Assembly: GCF_015712165.1 (NCBI RefSeq) | Contig: NZ_JADPZX010000001.1 | Coordinates: forward strand, 5,778,001 to 5,842,000 | DNA length: 64,000 bases | DNA from: Streptomyces spinoverrucosus | GTDB taxonomy: Bacteria > Actinomycetota > Actinomycetes > Streptomycetales > Streptomycetaceae | Direction: 5' to 3' | In this document: one piece after another, positions 53,022 to 61,836 of the stretch | Numbering within the stretch: the first letter of the stretch is position 1 | Layout: each line of letters starts with the position of its first letter | The notes under the pieces: generated by a model | What the model saw: the letters and a program-made list of their open reading frames with translations, nothing else | What the model was told of the DNA's origin: nothing | The model's database searches: none | Translations under genes and position numbers: made by a program

Positions 53022-55097
53022 GTGATCTCCACCGCTGTACGCGTCGCCCGGGTGGGCACCGTGGCCGAGCTGGCCGCGGCGGCCCTCATGGTGCTGGGCT
53101 ATCCCTGCCTCATGCTGGCCGCGCTCGTCCCCAGCGTGCCCGCCTTCGCGGCCGCGGCCGCCGTGACGTACCTGGCGGACCACTATCTGCACCGCAGGGG
53201 CAGCTATCTGATCAACCGGCTCAGCAAGGTCCGGGCCGGTCTGTCGATCCGCTTCCTGATCCGGCAGCTGCTGCTGGTCCTGCTGCTGGCCCGGCTCTCC
53301 CTCTCGGACGACCTGATCTTCTACGGCGCGGTCGGCTGCTTCATCGCCTTCTACGGCCTCCAGGCCCCGCACGGCGCCCTGGTCACCCTGATCCGCAACC
53401 GCCGCCGGCTGCCGGTCGCCACCCGCAACGTCGACCTCACGACGCGCATCCGCATCCCGGACGCCCCGCCGCGCCGGCTGCTGCACCGCTCGGCGGAGAA
53501 GATCCTGCACCTCGACCTCGCCGCGGTCGTCGGCGTGCTGGTCTCCGCGGCCGCCGACTCGGCCGTGGCCGGCTTGGTCGGAATCGCCGTCACGCTGGTC
53601 CTGGGCGGCGGCTACACCCTCGCGCTGGTGCCGTACGTGCGCGGACGGCGGGTGCCGTCGTGTCCGGAGGCCGTGCTGGCCGCGGTGGACGACTGGCTGT
53701 GCGCGTACCGGCCGGAGACGGTGCTGTACTTCTCCGGCTCCAAGGACTCGGCGTACCAGGTCAACATGTGGCTGGAGACCATGGAGCAGCTGGACTCCAA
53801 GCCGCTGATCATCCTGCGTGAGCGGGTCATCCTGCAGAACCTGGCGCCCACCACGGTCCCCGTGATCTGCGTGCCCGGCGGGGTGCACCTGATGAACATG
53901 GACCTGTCCACCGTGCGGGTCACGCTGTACGCGGCGAACGTCGGCAAGAACATCCACATGCTGCGCGTCCCCACCATGAAGCACGTCTTCATCGGCCACG
54001 GCGACAGCGACAAGGCGGCCAGCGTCAACCCGTTCAGCAAGGTCTACGACGAGGTGTGGACCGCCGGCCGGGCGGGCCGCCACCGCTACGCCATCGCCGA
54101 CGTCGGTGTCCGCGACGAGGACATCGTGGAGGTGGGCCGCCCGCAGCTGGCGCCGATCCGGACCTGGCAGGGCGTGCCCGAAGACCCTATGCCCACGGTG
54201 CTGTACGCCCCGACCTGGGAGGGCTGGGACGACAACCCGGGCAACACCTCGCTCCTGCTGGCGGGCGAGAACATCGTGCGGCGGCTCGTCACGGCCGACC
54301 CGCCGGTACGCGTCCTGTACAAGCCGCACCCCTTCACCGGCACCCGCAGCGCCGAGGCCAAGGCCGCCCACCGGCGGATCACGGCCCTGGTCGAGCAGGC
54401 CGCCGCCGAGCGGGCCGCCGACCCCCGCTGCACCGTCGACGCCGCCGCGCGGACCGCCGCCCAGGCCGAGCGGGCCCGGATCGAGGCCCGGCTCGCCGAG
54501 TTGTCCCGCACCACCGGCGGGGAGAAGGACGACGAGGCCGAGGCGACCCGCGACGGCCTGATCGACCTCGCGCGGCACAAGGAGATCGCCCGGCTGCGCG
54601 CCGAGTGGAACGAGGCCTACTGGGGTGCCGTCCCGGCCTGGGAGCACCGCGTCATCACAGGTGCCGAGCCGCGCCTGTACGACTGCTTCAACGTCTCCGA
54701 CGCGATGGTCTCCGACATCTCCAGCGTGGTCTCCGACTTCATCGCGAGCGGCAAGCCGTACGCGGTGACGGACTCGGCCGGGCTGGGCGCCGAGGAGTTC
54801 AGACGGCAGAACACCGCCGTGCGCGCCGCCGTGATCCTGACCAACAGCGCCGCCGAACTGGGCGAACTGCTGGCGGCGGTACGCGATCCGGCCGCCGATC
54901 CGCTGGCGGAGAACCGCAAGGAGCTGAAGCGGTATCTGCTGGGCCCGGACGAGCCGAAGTCGATCGACCAGTTCAACTCGGCGGTGGCGGAGCTGGCGCT
55001 GAAGGCCGAGACCCGCAACCTCGGCCAGGAGTCGCGCATCGCGGCCAGTGCCGTGGAGGAGGTCGAACCGGAGGACGCAGGCCGGCCGGCGGCCTGA
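53022..55097 (+). CDS. TagF-like polyol-phosphate transferase with membrane N-terminus
   Basis: 691 residues. About four to five membrane helices occupy residues 10-205. The cytosolic part has the CDP-glycerol glycerophosphotransferase pattern: MKHVFIGHGDSDKAASVNP, YAPTWEGWDDN, LYKPHPFTGTR and DCFNVSDAMVSDISSVVSDFIASGKPYAVTD. An inserted helical charged region (about 455-530) interrupts the fold. It transfers polyol-phosphate units from CDP-polyol to a growing or lipid-linked chain, using the product of the preceding gene. GTG 53022 lies 39 bases after it, so they form one operon. In S. coelicolor comparable genes in this region serve spore wall glycopolymer synthesis, as I recall. Confidence 0.88.
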   Translation: MISTAVRVARVGTVAELAAAALMVLGYPCLMLAALVPSVPAFAAAAAVTYLADHYLHRRGSYLINRLSKVRAGLSIRFLIRQLLLVLLLARLSLSDDLIFYGAVGCFIAFYGLQAPHGALVTLIRNRRRLPVATRNVDLTTRIRIPDAPPRRLLHRSAEKILHLDLAAVVGVLVSAAADSAVAGLVGIAVTLVLGGGYTLALVPYVRGRRVPSCPEAVLAAVDDWLCAYRPETVLYFSGSKDSAYQVNMWLETMEQLDSKPLIILRERVILQNLAPTTVPVICVPGGVHLMNMDLSTVRVTLYAANVGKNIHMLRVPTMKHVFIGHGDSDKAASVNPFSKVYDEVWTAGRAGRHRYAIADVGVRDEDIVEVGRPQLAPIRTWQGVPEDPMPTVLYAPTWEGWDDNPGNTSLLLAGENIVRRLVTADPPVRVLYKPHPFTGTRSAEAKAAHRRITALVEQAAAERAADPRCTVDAAARTAAQAERARIEARLAELSRTTGGEKDDEAEATRDGLIDLARHKEIARLRAEWNEAYWGAVPAWEHRVITGAEPRLYDCFNVSDAMVSDISSVVSDFIASGKPYAVTDSAGLGAEEFRRQNTAVRAAVILTNSAAELGELLAAVRDPAADPLAENRKELKRYLLGPDEPKSIDQFNSAVAELALKAETRNLGQESRIAASAVEEVEPEDAGRPAA

Positions 55098-55206
55098 GAC
55101 GCCCCCGCGTTTGAGCCGCCGGACGCCGGAAGCGGAGTGTGAGCACGCCGTCACCCACTGCCTGTCCGGACGCTGGACCGACGAGCGGACGCCGAGCCAC
55201 TTCGCG

Positions 55207-55250
55207 TAGATTGCGGTTTCGGGAGCCATACCTACGCGAGGGGACAGACA
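55207..55250 (+). promoter_or_regulatory. proB promoter -10 and leader
   Basis: TAGATT (55207-55212) is a good -10 without a clear -35. The leader of about 37 bases contains GCGAGGGGA (55237-55245), a ribosome binding site about 10 bases before GTG 55256. Confidence 0.4.
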
Positions 55251-55255
55251 CCAAG

Positions 55256-56383
55256 GTGACAGGGGCAAGGCAGGCCGTGCGCGAGGCCCGCAGGATCGTC
55301 GTCAAGGTGGGTTCCTCGTCGCTGACCACCGCAACCGGCGGACTGGACGCGGACCGGGTCGACGCGCTCGTCGACGTCCTCGCCAAGATCCGCAGCGGTG
55401 GGGAGAGGGAGATCGTGCTGGTCTCCTCGGGTGCCATCGCCGCCGGACTCGCCCCGCTGGGCCTGCGTCGCCGCCCCACCGACCTCGCCCGCCAGCAGGC
55501 CGCCGCCAGCGTCGGCCAGGGGCTGCTCGTCGCCCGCTACACCGCCTCCTTCGCCCGCTACGGCGTCCGCGTCGGCCAAGTGCTGCTCACCTCGGACGAC
55601 ATGAGCCGCCGCGCCCACCACCGCAACGCCTCCCGCACCCTGGACAAGCTCCTGGCCATGGGCGCCCTCCCGGTCGTCAACGAGAACGACACCGTCGCCA
55701 CCGACGAGATCCGCTTCGGCGACAACGACCGGCTCGCCGCGCTCGTCGCCCATCTCGTCCACGCCGACCTGCTGGTCCTCCTCTCCGACGTGGACGGCGT
55801 GTACGACGGCGACCCCAGCAAGCCCGGCACCTCGCGGATAGCGGAGGTGCGGGTGCCGTCGGACCTGTCCGGTGTGGAGATCGGCAGCGCGGGCAAGGCC
55901 GGCGTCGGCACCGGCGGCATGGTCACCAAGGTCGAGGCCGCCCGGATCGCCGCCGCCGCGGGCATCCCGGTCGTCCTCACCAGTGCCATCCACGCCGCCG
56001 ACGCGCTGACCGGCCAGGACACCGGCACGTACTTCCACCCCACCGGCAAGCGCTCCGCCCACCGGCTGCTGTGGCTCCAGCACGCCTCCACGCCGCAGGG
56101 TGCGCTGACGCTGGACGACGGTGCCGTGCGCGCGGTCGTGGAGCGCCGCAAGTCGCTGCTGCCGGCCGGAATCGCCGCCGTCGAGGGCGAGTTCAGCGCG
56201 GGCGACCCGGTCGAACTGCGTGACGGCAGGGGGCACGCCGTGGCGCGCGGGCTGGTCAACTTCGACGCCAAGGAGATCCCGCAGCTGATCGGCCGCTCCA
56301 CGCGGGAGTTGGCGCGCGACCTCGGCCCCGCGTACGAGCGCGAGGTCGTCCACCGGGACGATCTGGTGGTCCTGCACCACTGA
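55256..56383 (+). CDS. proB: Glutamate 5-kinase
   Basis: 375 residues. The amino-acid kinase domain (about 8-265) has VVKVGSSSLT, VLVSSGAIAAG, LPVVNENDTVATDEIRFGDND and a GTGGMVTKVEAA segment. A PUA domain (about 285-365) follows. It makes gamma-glutamyl phosphate, the first step of proline synthesis, which is passed to ProA. GTG 55256 was chosen over upstream codons by the GAGGGGA site. The stop codon lies inside the first unit of a tandem repeat. proA is 0.75 kb downstream. Confidence 0.96.
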   Translation: MTGARQAVREARRIVVKVGSSSLTTATGGLDADRVDALVDVLAKIRSGGEREIVLVSSGAIAAGLAPLGLRRRPTDLARQQAAASVGQGLLVARYTASFARYGVRVGQVLLTSDDMSRRAHHRNASRTLDKLLAMGALPVVNENDTVATDEIRFGDNDRLAALVAHLVHADLLVLLSDVDGVYDGDPSKPGTSRIAEVRVPSDLSGVEIGSAGKAGVGTGGMVTKVEAARIAAAAGIPVVLTSAIHAADALTGQDTGTYFHPTGKRSAHRLLWLQHASTPQGALTLDDGAVRAVVERRKSLLPAGIAAVEGEFSAGDPVELRDGRGHAVARGLVNFDAKEIPQLIGRSTRELARDLGPAYEREVVHRDDLVVLHH

Positions 56384-56496
56384 CGACGCCCGGCAGGCGG
56401 CGCTGACGAGGCCTGGCGGGGCGGCGCTGACGAGGCCTTGGCGAGCGGCACTGACGAGGCCCTGGCGAGCGGCACTGACGAGGCCCTGGCGAGCGG
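56378..56496. repeat. Five tandem 24-bp repeats overlapping the proB stop codon
   Basis: The unit is C(A/G)CTGACGAGGCC-TGGCG-GCGG. Copies: 56378-56400 (23 bases, degenerate, contains the proB TGA), 56401-56424, 56425-56448, 56449-56472 and 56473-56496; the last two are identical. Confidence 0.85.
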
Positions 56497-56630
56497 CCGA
56501 AAACGGGGGGAACGCCCCGCAAAAGCCCCCGCCCTGAGGTGGACGTTCCGCAAAACCGCCCCGCGAGCCCCCGGGGGCCTGCTCAACTTTGTCCAGAGGC
56601 ACGCACTGGCACTGCATGAAGGAGGCCGCC

Positions 56631-57077
56631 GTGAGACGAGTGCGCCCTGGGGCAGCGTCCCGCGCGGCAGGCACCGAGCGCGCCCTCACCAGCGTCGCCG
56701 CCGGTGAGCAGTACAAGAGCGAGCAGCCCGAGGACATCCCCCGCCTGTGGCACGTCACCCTCAGCGTCTCCGGCGAAGCGGCCCCGCTGAAGGAGGTGCG
56801 GCGCGCCCTTGAGCAGCTCGCCCACGACCACCCCTTCCTGCTGACCAGCAGATACGCCGACGACCACGCGGAGATCCGGTACTGGGAGGAGGCTCGCGAC
56901 CTGCACGACGCGGCCGCCGTCGCGCTGCGGCTGTGGGGCGAGCACCGGCAGAGCGCCGGGCTCCCGCCCTGGGAGATCGTCGGCCTGGAGGTCATCGACC
57001 GGGCCACCTACCACCAACGCATCTCCGAGGGCTACGGGCCCCCACCGGCGTCTCCTGTCGGAGTGCACCCCTTCTGA
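56631..57077 (+). CDS. Conserved small soluble protein between proB and proA
   Basis: 148 residues from GTG 56631, which follows AAGGAGG by five bases. The core (about 40-120, [88 protein letters not shown], seen here in pieces) looks like a compact alpha/beta domain with no catalytic motif, signal or membrane segment. The gene sits between proB and proA in Streptomyces, but proA has its own -10 element, so a proline role is not implied. Function unknown. Confidence 0.8.
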   Translation: MRRVRPGAASRAAGTERALTSVAAGEQYKSEQPEDIPRLWHVTLSVSGEAAPLKEVRRALEQLAHDHPFLLTSRYADDHAEIRYWEEARDLHDAAAVALRLWGEHRQSAGLPPWEIVGLEVIDRATYHQRISEGYGPPPASPVGVHPF

Positions 57078-57126
57078 GGGCATCTCGGGGTGTGGAACAC
57101 CAGATGAACGCACCCCTGACGCGCAC

Positions 57127-57141
57127 TACCCTTCCCTCATG
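57127..57141 (+). promoter_or_regulatory. -10 element giving a predicted leaderless proA mRNA
   Basis: TACCCT (57127-57132), six bases (TCCCTC), then ATG 57139. There is no Shine-Dalgarno sequence. Confidence 0.5.
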
Positions 57142-58425
57142 ACCACGCTCTCTCCGTACGACTCCATGTCCCCGGTCACCCAGGCCGCCTACCGTGCCAA
57201 GGCCGCCGCCGCCGACCTCGCGCCGCTGCCCCGGGCCGTGAAGGACGACGCGCTGCTCGCCATCGCGGACGCGCTGGAGGTCCGTACGAGCGAGATCGTC
57301 GAGGCCAACGCCAAGGACGTGGCCAAGGCCCGCGAGGCCGGCACCAGCGAGGCCATCGTCGACCGGCTGACCCTCACCCCGGAGCGCGTCCGGGCCATCG
57401 CCTCCGACGTGCGGGACGTCGTCGCGCTGCCCGACCCGGTCGGCGAGGTCGTGCGCGGCTCGACCCTCCCCAACGGCATCGACCTGCGCCAGGTCCGCGT
57501 CCCGCTGGGCGTCGTCGGGATCATCTACGAGGCCCGCCCGAACGTCACCGTCGACGCCGCCGCGCTCTGCCTGAAGTCCGGCAACGCCGTCCTGCTGCGC
57601 GGCTCGGCCTCCGCCTACGAGTCGAACACCGCCCTCGTCAGGGTCATCCGGGACGCCGTCGGCGGCGCCGGGCTGCCCGCCGACGCCGTGCAGCTGGTGC
57701 CCGGCGAGAGCCGCGAGAGCGTGCGCGAGCTGATGCGCGCCCGCGGCCTGGTCGACGTACTGATTCCGCGCGGTGGGGCCTCGCTGATCCAGACGGTCGT
57801 CCAGGAGTCCACGGTCCCCGTGATCGAGACCGGCACCGGCAACTGCCACGTCTACGTCGACGCCCACGCCGACCTCGACACGGCGATCGAGATCCTGCTC
57901 AACTCCAAGGCGCAGCGGGTCAGCGTCTGCAACGCCGCCGAGACGCTGCTGGTCCACCAGGACATCGCCGCCCGGTTCCTGCCGCGCGCCCTGGACGCCC
58001 TCGCGGAGGCCGGGGTGACCGTGCACGCCGACGAGCGGGTGATGGCGTACGCCAAGGATTCCAAGGCGACCGTCGTCGAGGCCACGGCGGAGGACTGGGA
58101 GACCGAGTACCTGTCGTACGACATCGCCGCCGCCGTCGTGGACTCGCTGGACAAGGCCGTCGAGCACATCCGGCTGTGGACCTCCGGCCACACCGAGGCC
58201 ATCGTCACGACCTCCCAGCAGGCCGCCCGCCGCTTCACCCAGCTGGTGGACTCCACGACGGTCGCGGTGAACGCCTCGACCCGTTTCACGGACGGCGGCC
58301 AGTTCGGCTTCGGCGCCGAGATCGGCATCTCCACGCAGAAGCTGCACGCCCGCGGCCCGATGGGTCTGCCCGAGCTGACCAGCACGAAGTACATCGTCAC
58401 CGGGGACGGTCACGTACGGCGCTGA
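57139..58425 (+). CDS. proA: Gamma-glutamyl phosphate reductase
   Basis: 428 residues, aldehyde-dehydrogenase fold. The catalytic cysteine is Cys264 in [14 protein letters not shown]. Family blocks include [28 protein letters not shown] and [14 protein letters not shown]. It reduces gamma-glutamyl phosphate from ProB to glutamate semialdehyde with NADPH. It has its own predicted leaderless promoter, so it can be expressed apart from proB. Confidence 0.97.
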   Translation: MTTLSPYDSMSPVTQAAYRAKAAAADLAPLPRAVKDDALLAIADALEVRTSEIVEANAKDVAKAREAGTSEAIVDRLTLTPERVRAIASDVRDVVALPDPVGEVVRGSTLPNGIDLRQVRVPLGVVGIIYEARPNVTVDAAALCLKSGNAVLLRGSASAYESNTALVRVIRDAVGGAGLPADAVQLVPGESRESVRELMRARGLVDVLIPRGGASLIQTVVQESTVPVIETGTGNCHVYVDAHADLDTAIEILLNSKAQRVSVCNAAETLLVHQDIAARFLPRALDALAEAGVTVHADERVMAYAKDSKATVVEATAEDWETEYLSYDIAAAVVDSLDKAVEHIRLWTSGHTEAIVTTSQQAARRFTQLVDSTTVAVNASTRFTDGGQFGFGAEIGISTQKLHARGPMGLPELTSTKYIVTGDGHVRR

Positions 58426-58514
58426 GGCGCACGACCCCGGCGCGCGGCGGCCGGGAGGTGTCTCGGCAGACGGATGAATTTGCATACCGTCTGCCCAAAT
58501 TGACCCCCCAGGTC

Positions 58515-58529
58515 TACTCTGGATCCGTG
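58515..58529 (+). promoter_or_regulatory. -10 element giving a predicted leaderless mRNA
   Basis: TACTCT (58515-58520), six bases (GGATCC), then GTG 58527. The same TACTCT recurs before the paralogous next gene. Confidence 0.55.
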
Positions 58530-59099
58530 CCGGAGGACGTGGGGGGCACGCCGTTCCCTGACGGCTGGGAGCCCGACGACGACCACGACCGCGGGGTGTC
58601 GGACGAAGAGTTCGCCTCCGTGGTCTTCGACGAGGCCTTCGTACGGGCGGCCGTGGTGCACGAGCCGACCGCCGTCGAACGCCTCCTGGCCGCCGCGCAG
58701 GCCAGAGCCGAGGCCTCCGAGGCGGAGGCCCGCCGGGCGCACGGCAGGGGCGAGCGGTACGACGACGGGTACGGCCCGGACGGCCATGGCGGTTTCGGCC
58801 ACGACCCGGACTTCGACGACCTGGACCCCGACATCCTCGACGACCATGACGGCTCGGCGGGACCGTACGGGAAACAGGTCCGCTGGCATCGCCCGGTCGC
58901 CTGGCTGCTCGCCCTGGTGATGGGCATCGGCATGGTCGCGCTGGCCTTCGCCGCGGTCTACCGGGGCGCCTCGTCCAACCGCCAGGACCAGGTCCCGCCG
59001 CCCGCCTCGACCGGCCTGGAGCAGGGCACCTCAACGGCGCCCTCCGCGTCCGCCGACTACTCCCAGCCGGCCGTCTCGGCGGTCCCGCGCACCCCCTGA
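58527..59099 (+). CDS. Single-pass membrane protein with SVVFDExFVRAA motif (paralogue 1)
   Basis: 190 residues. The cytoplasmic N-terminus contains DEEFASVVFDEAFVRAAVVHEPTAVERLLAAAQAR (about 26-60), then a His/Asp/Gly-rich stretch (75-115), one membrane helix (about 130-152, WLLALVMGIGMVALAFAAVY) and a short Pro/Ser/Thr-rich outer tail. The next gene product shares the motif SVVFDExFVRAA. In S. coelicolor two such neighbours have, as I recall, been linked to the Mre-directed spore wall complex; that is recollection, not sequence evidence. The tail is too short for an enzyme domain, so an adaptor role is likely. Confidence 0.78.
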   Translation: MPEDVGGTPFPDGWEPDDDHDRGVSDEEFASVVFDEAFVRAAVVHEPTAVERLLAAAQARAEASEAEARRAHGRGERYDDGYGPDGHGGFGHDPDFDDLDPDILDDHDGSAGPYGKQVRWHRPVAWLLALVMGIGMVALAFAAVYRGASSNRQDQVPPPASTGLEQGTSTAPSASADYSQPAVSAVPRTP

Positions 59100-59198
59100 A
59101 CGGCCGGTTCCGCACGCCCCGGCGGAGGCTCGCGAACCTGGTGAGTACCTGTCAGAAGTTGTCGCGTAGCGGGGCGTTTACCGGAGCTTGTGGCGACC

Positions 59199-59213
59199 TA
59201 CTCTGAAGATATG
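59199..59213 (+). promoter_or_regulatory. -10 element giving a predicted leaderless mRNA
   Basis: TACTCT (59199-59204), six bases (GAAGAT), then ATG 59211. Confidence 0.55.
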
Positions 59214-60290
59214 GGCGGGCCTGGGGACCCACCTGAGGGGACACCGGACGGCGCCCCCAACGGTGCGGACGACGAATACCGATCTGTCGTGTTCGACGAA
59301 TCGTTCGTCCGCGCTGCCCGCCTCCAGGAGTTCTCCGCGCAGGAGCGCATGGCCGACCACGCGCCCGCCGTCCGCCGCCGTCCGCCCATGCGCCGGGGCC
59401 TGTCCCGGCAGGCCCTGGTCCTGGTCCTGCTGATCGCCGTCGCCTTCGGCACCGCGATCTACATGGGCGTGCGGCACCCGTACCAGACCCCGCAGGCCGG
59501 CCGGTACGTCCAACCGCTGCGGATGACCGTCATCCCGCTCGCCCCGCAGGGCAAGGTGCCCGGCGCCCCCGATTCCGAACAGCTGTACGCCAATAGTCCG
59601 GCCGCCCAGTTCCGCGTCGGCGCCGAGGGCATAGCGCTGCCGGCCGCGCGGCGCACCGCGAACTTCTCGGACGCCCAGGTCATCACCGCCCTGACCACCG
59701 CCAAGGACTACCTCGTCCGCTCCTCGCTCTACCCCGAGGTGCTCACCGGCGGGCAGGTCAGGCCGGTGCGCGTGCTGCTCGACCCCGAGCAACTCGACCA
59801 GTTCGACCGGAGCTTCGAGCAGCCGACCGCCGACGGCCGGCACGCCCCCACCGGCTGGCTGGTGCGCTTCGACCCCAGCCGGGCCGAACTGGCCGACCGC
59901 AAGATCCGGGTGCAGGGCTCACTGGAGGCCGGCGAGGTCGACTCCTCCACCCTCGAGGTCACCTCGGACCACACGTTCGTGTACGCGCTGCGACCGGCCG
60001 GCGCCGACGAGAAGGCCGAGGTGTCCCTGTTCACCGTCCGGCGTGAGCTGCACTTCCGCTTCGACCGCGACGACCTGCGGCTGCACCAGGCCGAGCTGGT
60101 CGGCTCGTCCCTCCAGGCCGGACCACTGTCCTGCGCCGAGGACGCCACCAACCACCTGCGCCCGCTGCTCGCCGGCCAGACCCCCAAGGCGGGCGGCCCG
60201 GCCGGGACGGACCCGTACGCACCCCAGGGCACGGCGGCACTGTGCGGGACGCTGGCGGACAGCGCGCAGCCGAGGCTGCCGAAGGCGTGA
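59211..60290 (+). CDS. Single-pass membrane protein with SVVFDESFVRAA motif (paralogue 2)
   Basis: 359 residues. The cytoplasmic N-terminus has DDEYRSVVFDESFVRAARLQEFSAQERM (about 20-48), followed by one membrane helix (about 67-86, ALVLVLLIAVAFGTAIYMGV) and a large extracytoplasmic domain (90-359) with two cysteines (PLSCAED, ALCGTL). The N-terminal motif is shared with the gene before it; the outer domain is not. The pair probably descends from a duplication with a swap of the exported part. ATG 59211 is set by the -10 spacing. Function unknown; a link to wall assembly is inferred from neighbourhood. Confidence 0.82.
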   Translation: MGGPGDPPEGTPDGAPNGADDEYRSVVFDESFVRAARLQEFSAQERMADHAPAVRRRPPMRRGLSRQALVLVLLIAVAFGTAIYMGVRHPYQTPQAGRYVQPLRMTVIPLAPQGKVPGAPDSEQLYANSPAAQFRVGAEGIALPAARRTANFSDAQVITALTTAKDYLVRSSLYPEVLTGGQVRPVRVLLDPEQLDQFDRSFEQPTADGRHAPTGWLVRFDPSRAELADRKIRVQGSLEAGEVDSSTLEVTSDHTFVYALRPAGADEKAEVSLFTVRRELHFRFDRDDLRLHQAELVGSSLQAGPLSCAEDATNHLRPLLAGQTPKAGGPAGTDPYAPQGTAALCGTLADSAQPRLPKA

Positions 60291-60319
60291 GCGGGGCAGG
60301 CCCGTACGGTCGGCCCCGC
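60291..60319. terminator. Hairpin between convergent genes
   Basis: GCGGGGC pairs with GCCCCGC around a 15-base loop, between the membrane protein gene and the minus-strand protease gene. Confidence 0.45.
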
Positions 60320-60324
60320 CCCGG

Positions 60325-61452
60325 TCAGTCCTCGTCGCGCGGCGGCTGGTCCTTGGGCGCCGAGTCCGCCGAACCGTTCGTACCGGTCGTATCGGTGGAA
60401 CCCCCAGCACCGCCCGCGAAACCGCTGAAGCCCCGCCGCACCCGGCTGCCCAGGTCCCCCGCGCCGCCCGCTATGTCCGTCACCAGCTTCATCAGCGGGT
60501 CCTTGCTGCCGCGCACATGCCCCGCGTAGCTCGCCGCGGACTCGCGGAAGGAGTCGGTGACCGAGGTGTCCTTGTCCTCGCCGCGCCGCGGGTAGTGGCC
60601 GTCCATGATCCGCTGGTAGTCGCGGGACGCCGCCCACTTCTTCAGCTCGGCCGCGCGGATCGTGGCGAACGGGTGCGAGCGGGGGAGGACGTTGAGGATC
60701 TTCAGCACGGAGTCGCGCAGGTCGCCGCCCGCCTCGTACTCGTCGGCCTGCTCCAGGAACGCGTCCACGTTCATCTCGTGCAGATGGTTGCCGCCCGCGA
60801 TCTTCATCAGGCCGCGCATCGAGGCCTGGAGGTCCTGCCCGACCAGCAGGCCCGCCCGGTCGGCGGACAGCTCCGACTTGCGGAACCACTCACGCAGCGC
60901 CGTCACGATCGCCATGATCGCCACATTGCCGAGCGGGATCCAGGCGACCCTCAGGGCGAGGTTGGTCAGGAACAGCAGGATCGTGCGGTACACGGAGTGG
61001 CCGGACAGGGCGTGGCCGACCTCGTGGCCGATGACCGCCCGCATCTCCTCCTCGTCGAGCAGCTCGACGAGCCCCGTGGTCACGACGATGATCGGCTCGT
61101 CCAGGCCGACGCACATCGCGTTGGGCTGCGGGTCCTGGTTGACGTACATCGGCGGGACCTTCTCCAGGTCCAGGATGTAACAGGCGTCTCGCAGCATGTC
61201 GTTGAGGTGGGCGAACTGCCGGTCCGAGACGCGTACCGAGTCGGACAGGAACAGCAGCCTCAGGCTCCGCTCGGGCAGCAGGCCGCTGAGGGCCTTGAAG
61301 ACCGTGTCGAAGCCGCTCAGCTTGCGCAGCGCGACCAGGGCGGAGCGGTCGGCCGGGTGCTCGTACGCACGCGAGGAGATCCCCGGGAAGCGCCTGCGCT
61401 GCCTGCTGGGCACGCTCTCGTGCCCGCCCTGCTGGTGGCCGTCGTCGGACAT
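60325..61452 (-). CDS. M48-family zinc metalloprotease
   Basis: 375 residues. The zinc motif is HEVGH (143-147) with a downstream glutamate ligand in SELSADRAG (Glu194). Hydrophobic stretches around 155-186 make it a membrane protease of the HtpX/Ste24 group. The C-terminus (about 330-375) is Gly/Ser/Thr/Asp-rich. Such proteases degrade damaged membrane proteins; the substrate is unknown. The start is the ATG read from 61452, with GGGGGA just upstream; an in-frame ATG at 61464 has no ribosome binding site. The gene is on the opposite strand to its neighbours. Confidence 0.9.
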   Translation of the reverse strand: MSDDGHQQGGHESVPSRQRRRFPGISSRAYEHPADRSALVALRKLSGFDTVFKALSGLLPERSLRLLFLSDSVRVSDRQFAHLNDMLRDACYILDLEKVPPMYVNQDPQPNAMCVGLDEPIIVVTTGLVELLDEEEMRAVIGHEVGHALSGHSVYRTILLFLTNLALRVAWIPLGNVAIMAIVTALREWFRKSELSADRAGLLVGQDLQASMRGLMKIAGGNHLHEMNVDAFLEQADEYEAGGDLRDSVLKILNVLPRSHPFATIRAAELKKWAASRDYQRIMDGHYPRRGEDKDTSVTDSFRESAASYAGHVRGSKDPLMKLVTDIAGGAGDLGSRVRRGFSGFAGGAGGSTDTTGTNGSADSAPKDQPPRDED

Positions 61453-61576
61453 GTGGTCCCCCATGTGCGTCGGTGTGCCCTGGTGTGCCTTTGCGCTTTC
61501 TTGTACGTCCCCGAAGCAAGGCCAAGCCTAGGCGGAGATACCGTGGACGGGCAGTACGACGAAGGAGTCCCGCACC

Positions 61577-61726
61577 ATGGAGCACATCGCCGCGATCCAG
61601 TGGCTCAGCGCCGCTCAGGAGCAAGGCGCGGGGAATCTCCTTAGGGTCGTGCTGATCGTGATGGTGGTGGGTTGTGTGCTGACCGCCTGGTTCCTGCTTC
61701 GGGGTTACAGGCGGAAGGACGACTGA
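61577..61726 (+). CDS. Small membrane protein of 49 residues
   Basis: [19 protein letters not shown] begins the chain; one membrane helix follows (about 23-42, [20 protein letters not shown]), then a basic/acidic tail GYRRKDD. ATG 61577 has GAAGGAG eight bases upstream, which strongly supports translation. It lies 110 bases before another tiny membrane gene. No known family is recognised. Confidence 0.7.
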   Translation: MEHIAAIQWLSAAQEQGAGNLLRVVLIVMVVGCVLTAWFLLRGYRRKDD

Positions 61727-61836
61727 GGGCCCGGGAAGGTTGCTCGACGGTGGAGTCGGCGTGAGCGCGGCCGAGGCGCCCGCTTACGATGAGCCGACGT
61801 CTTTATCCCGCCCACACGCGATAGGTCCTGCCGAAG

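Noticed and set aside
56378..56496. Tandem 24-bp array considered as a CRISPR
   Set aside because: Units are contiguous with no unique spacers, and there are no cas genes in the window.
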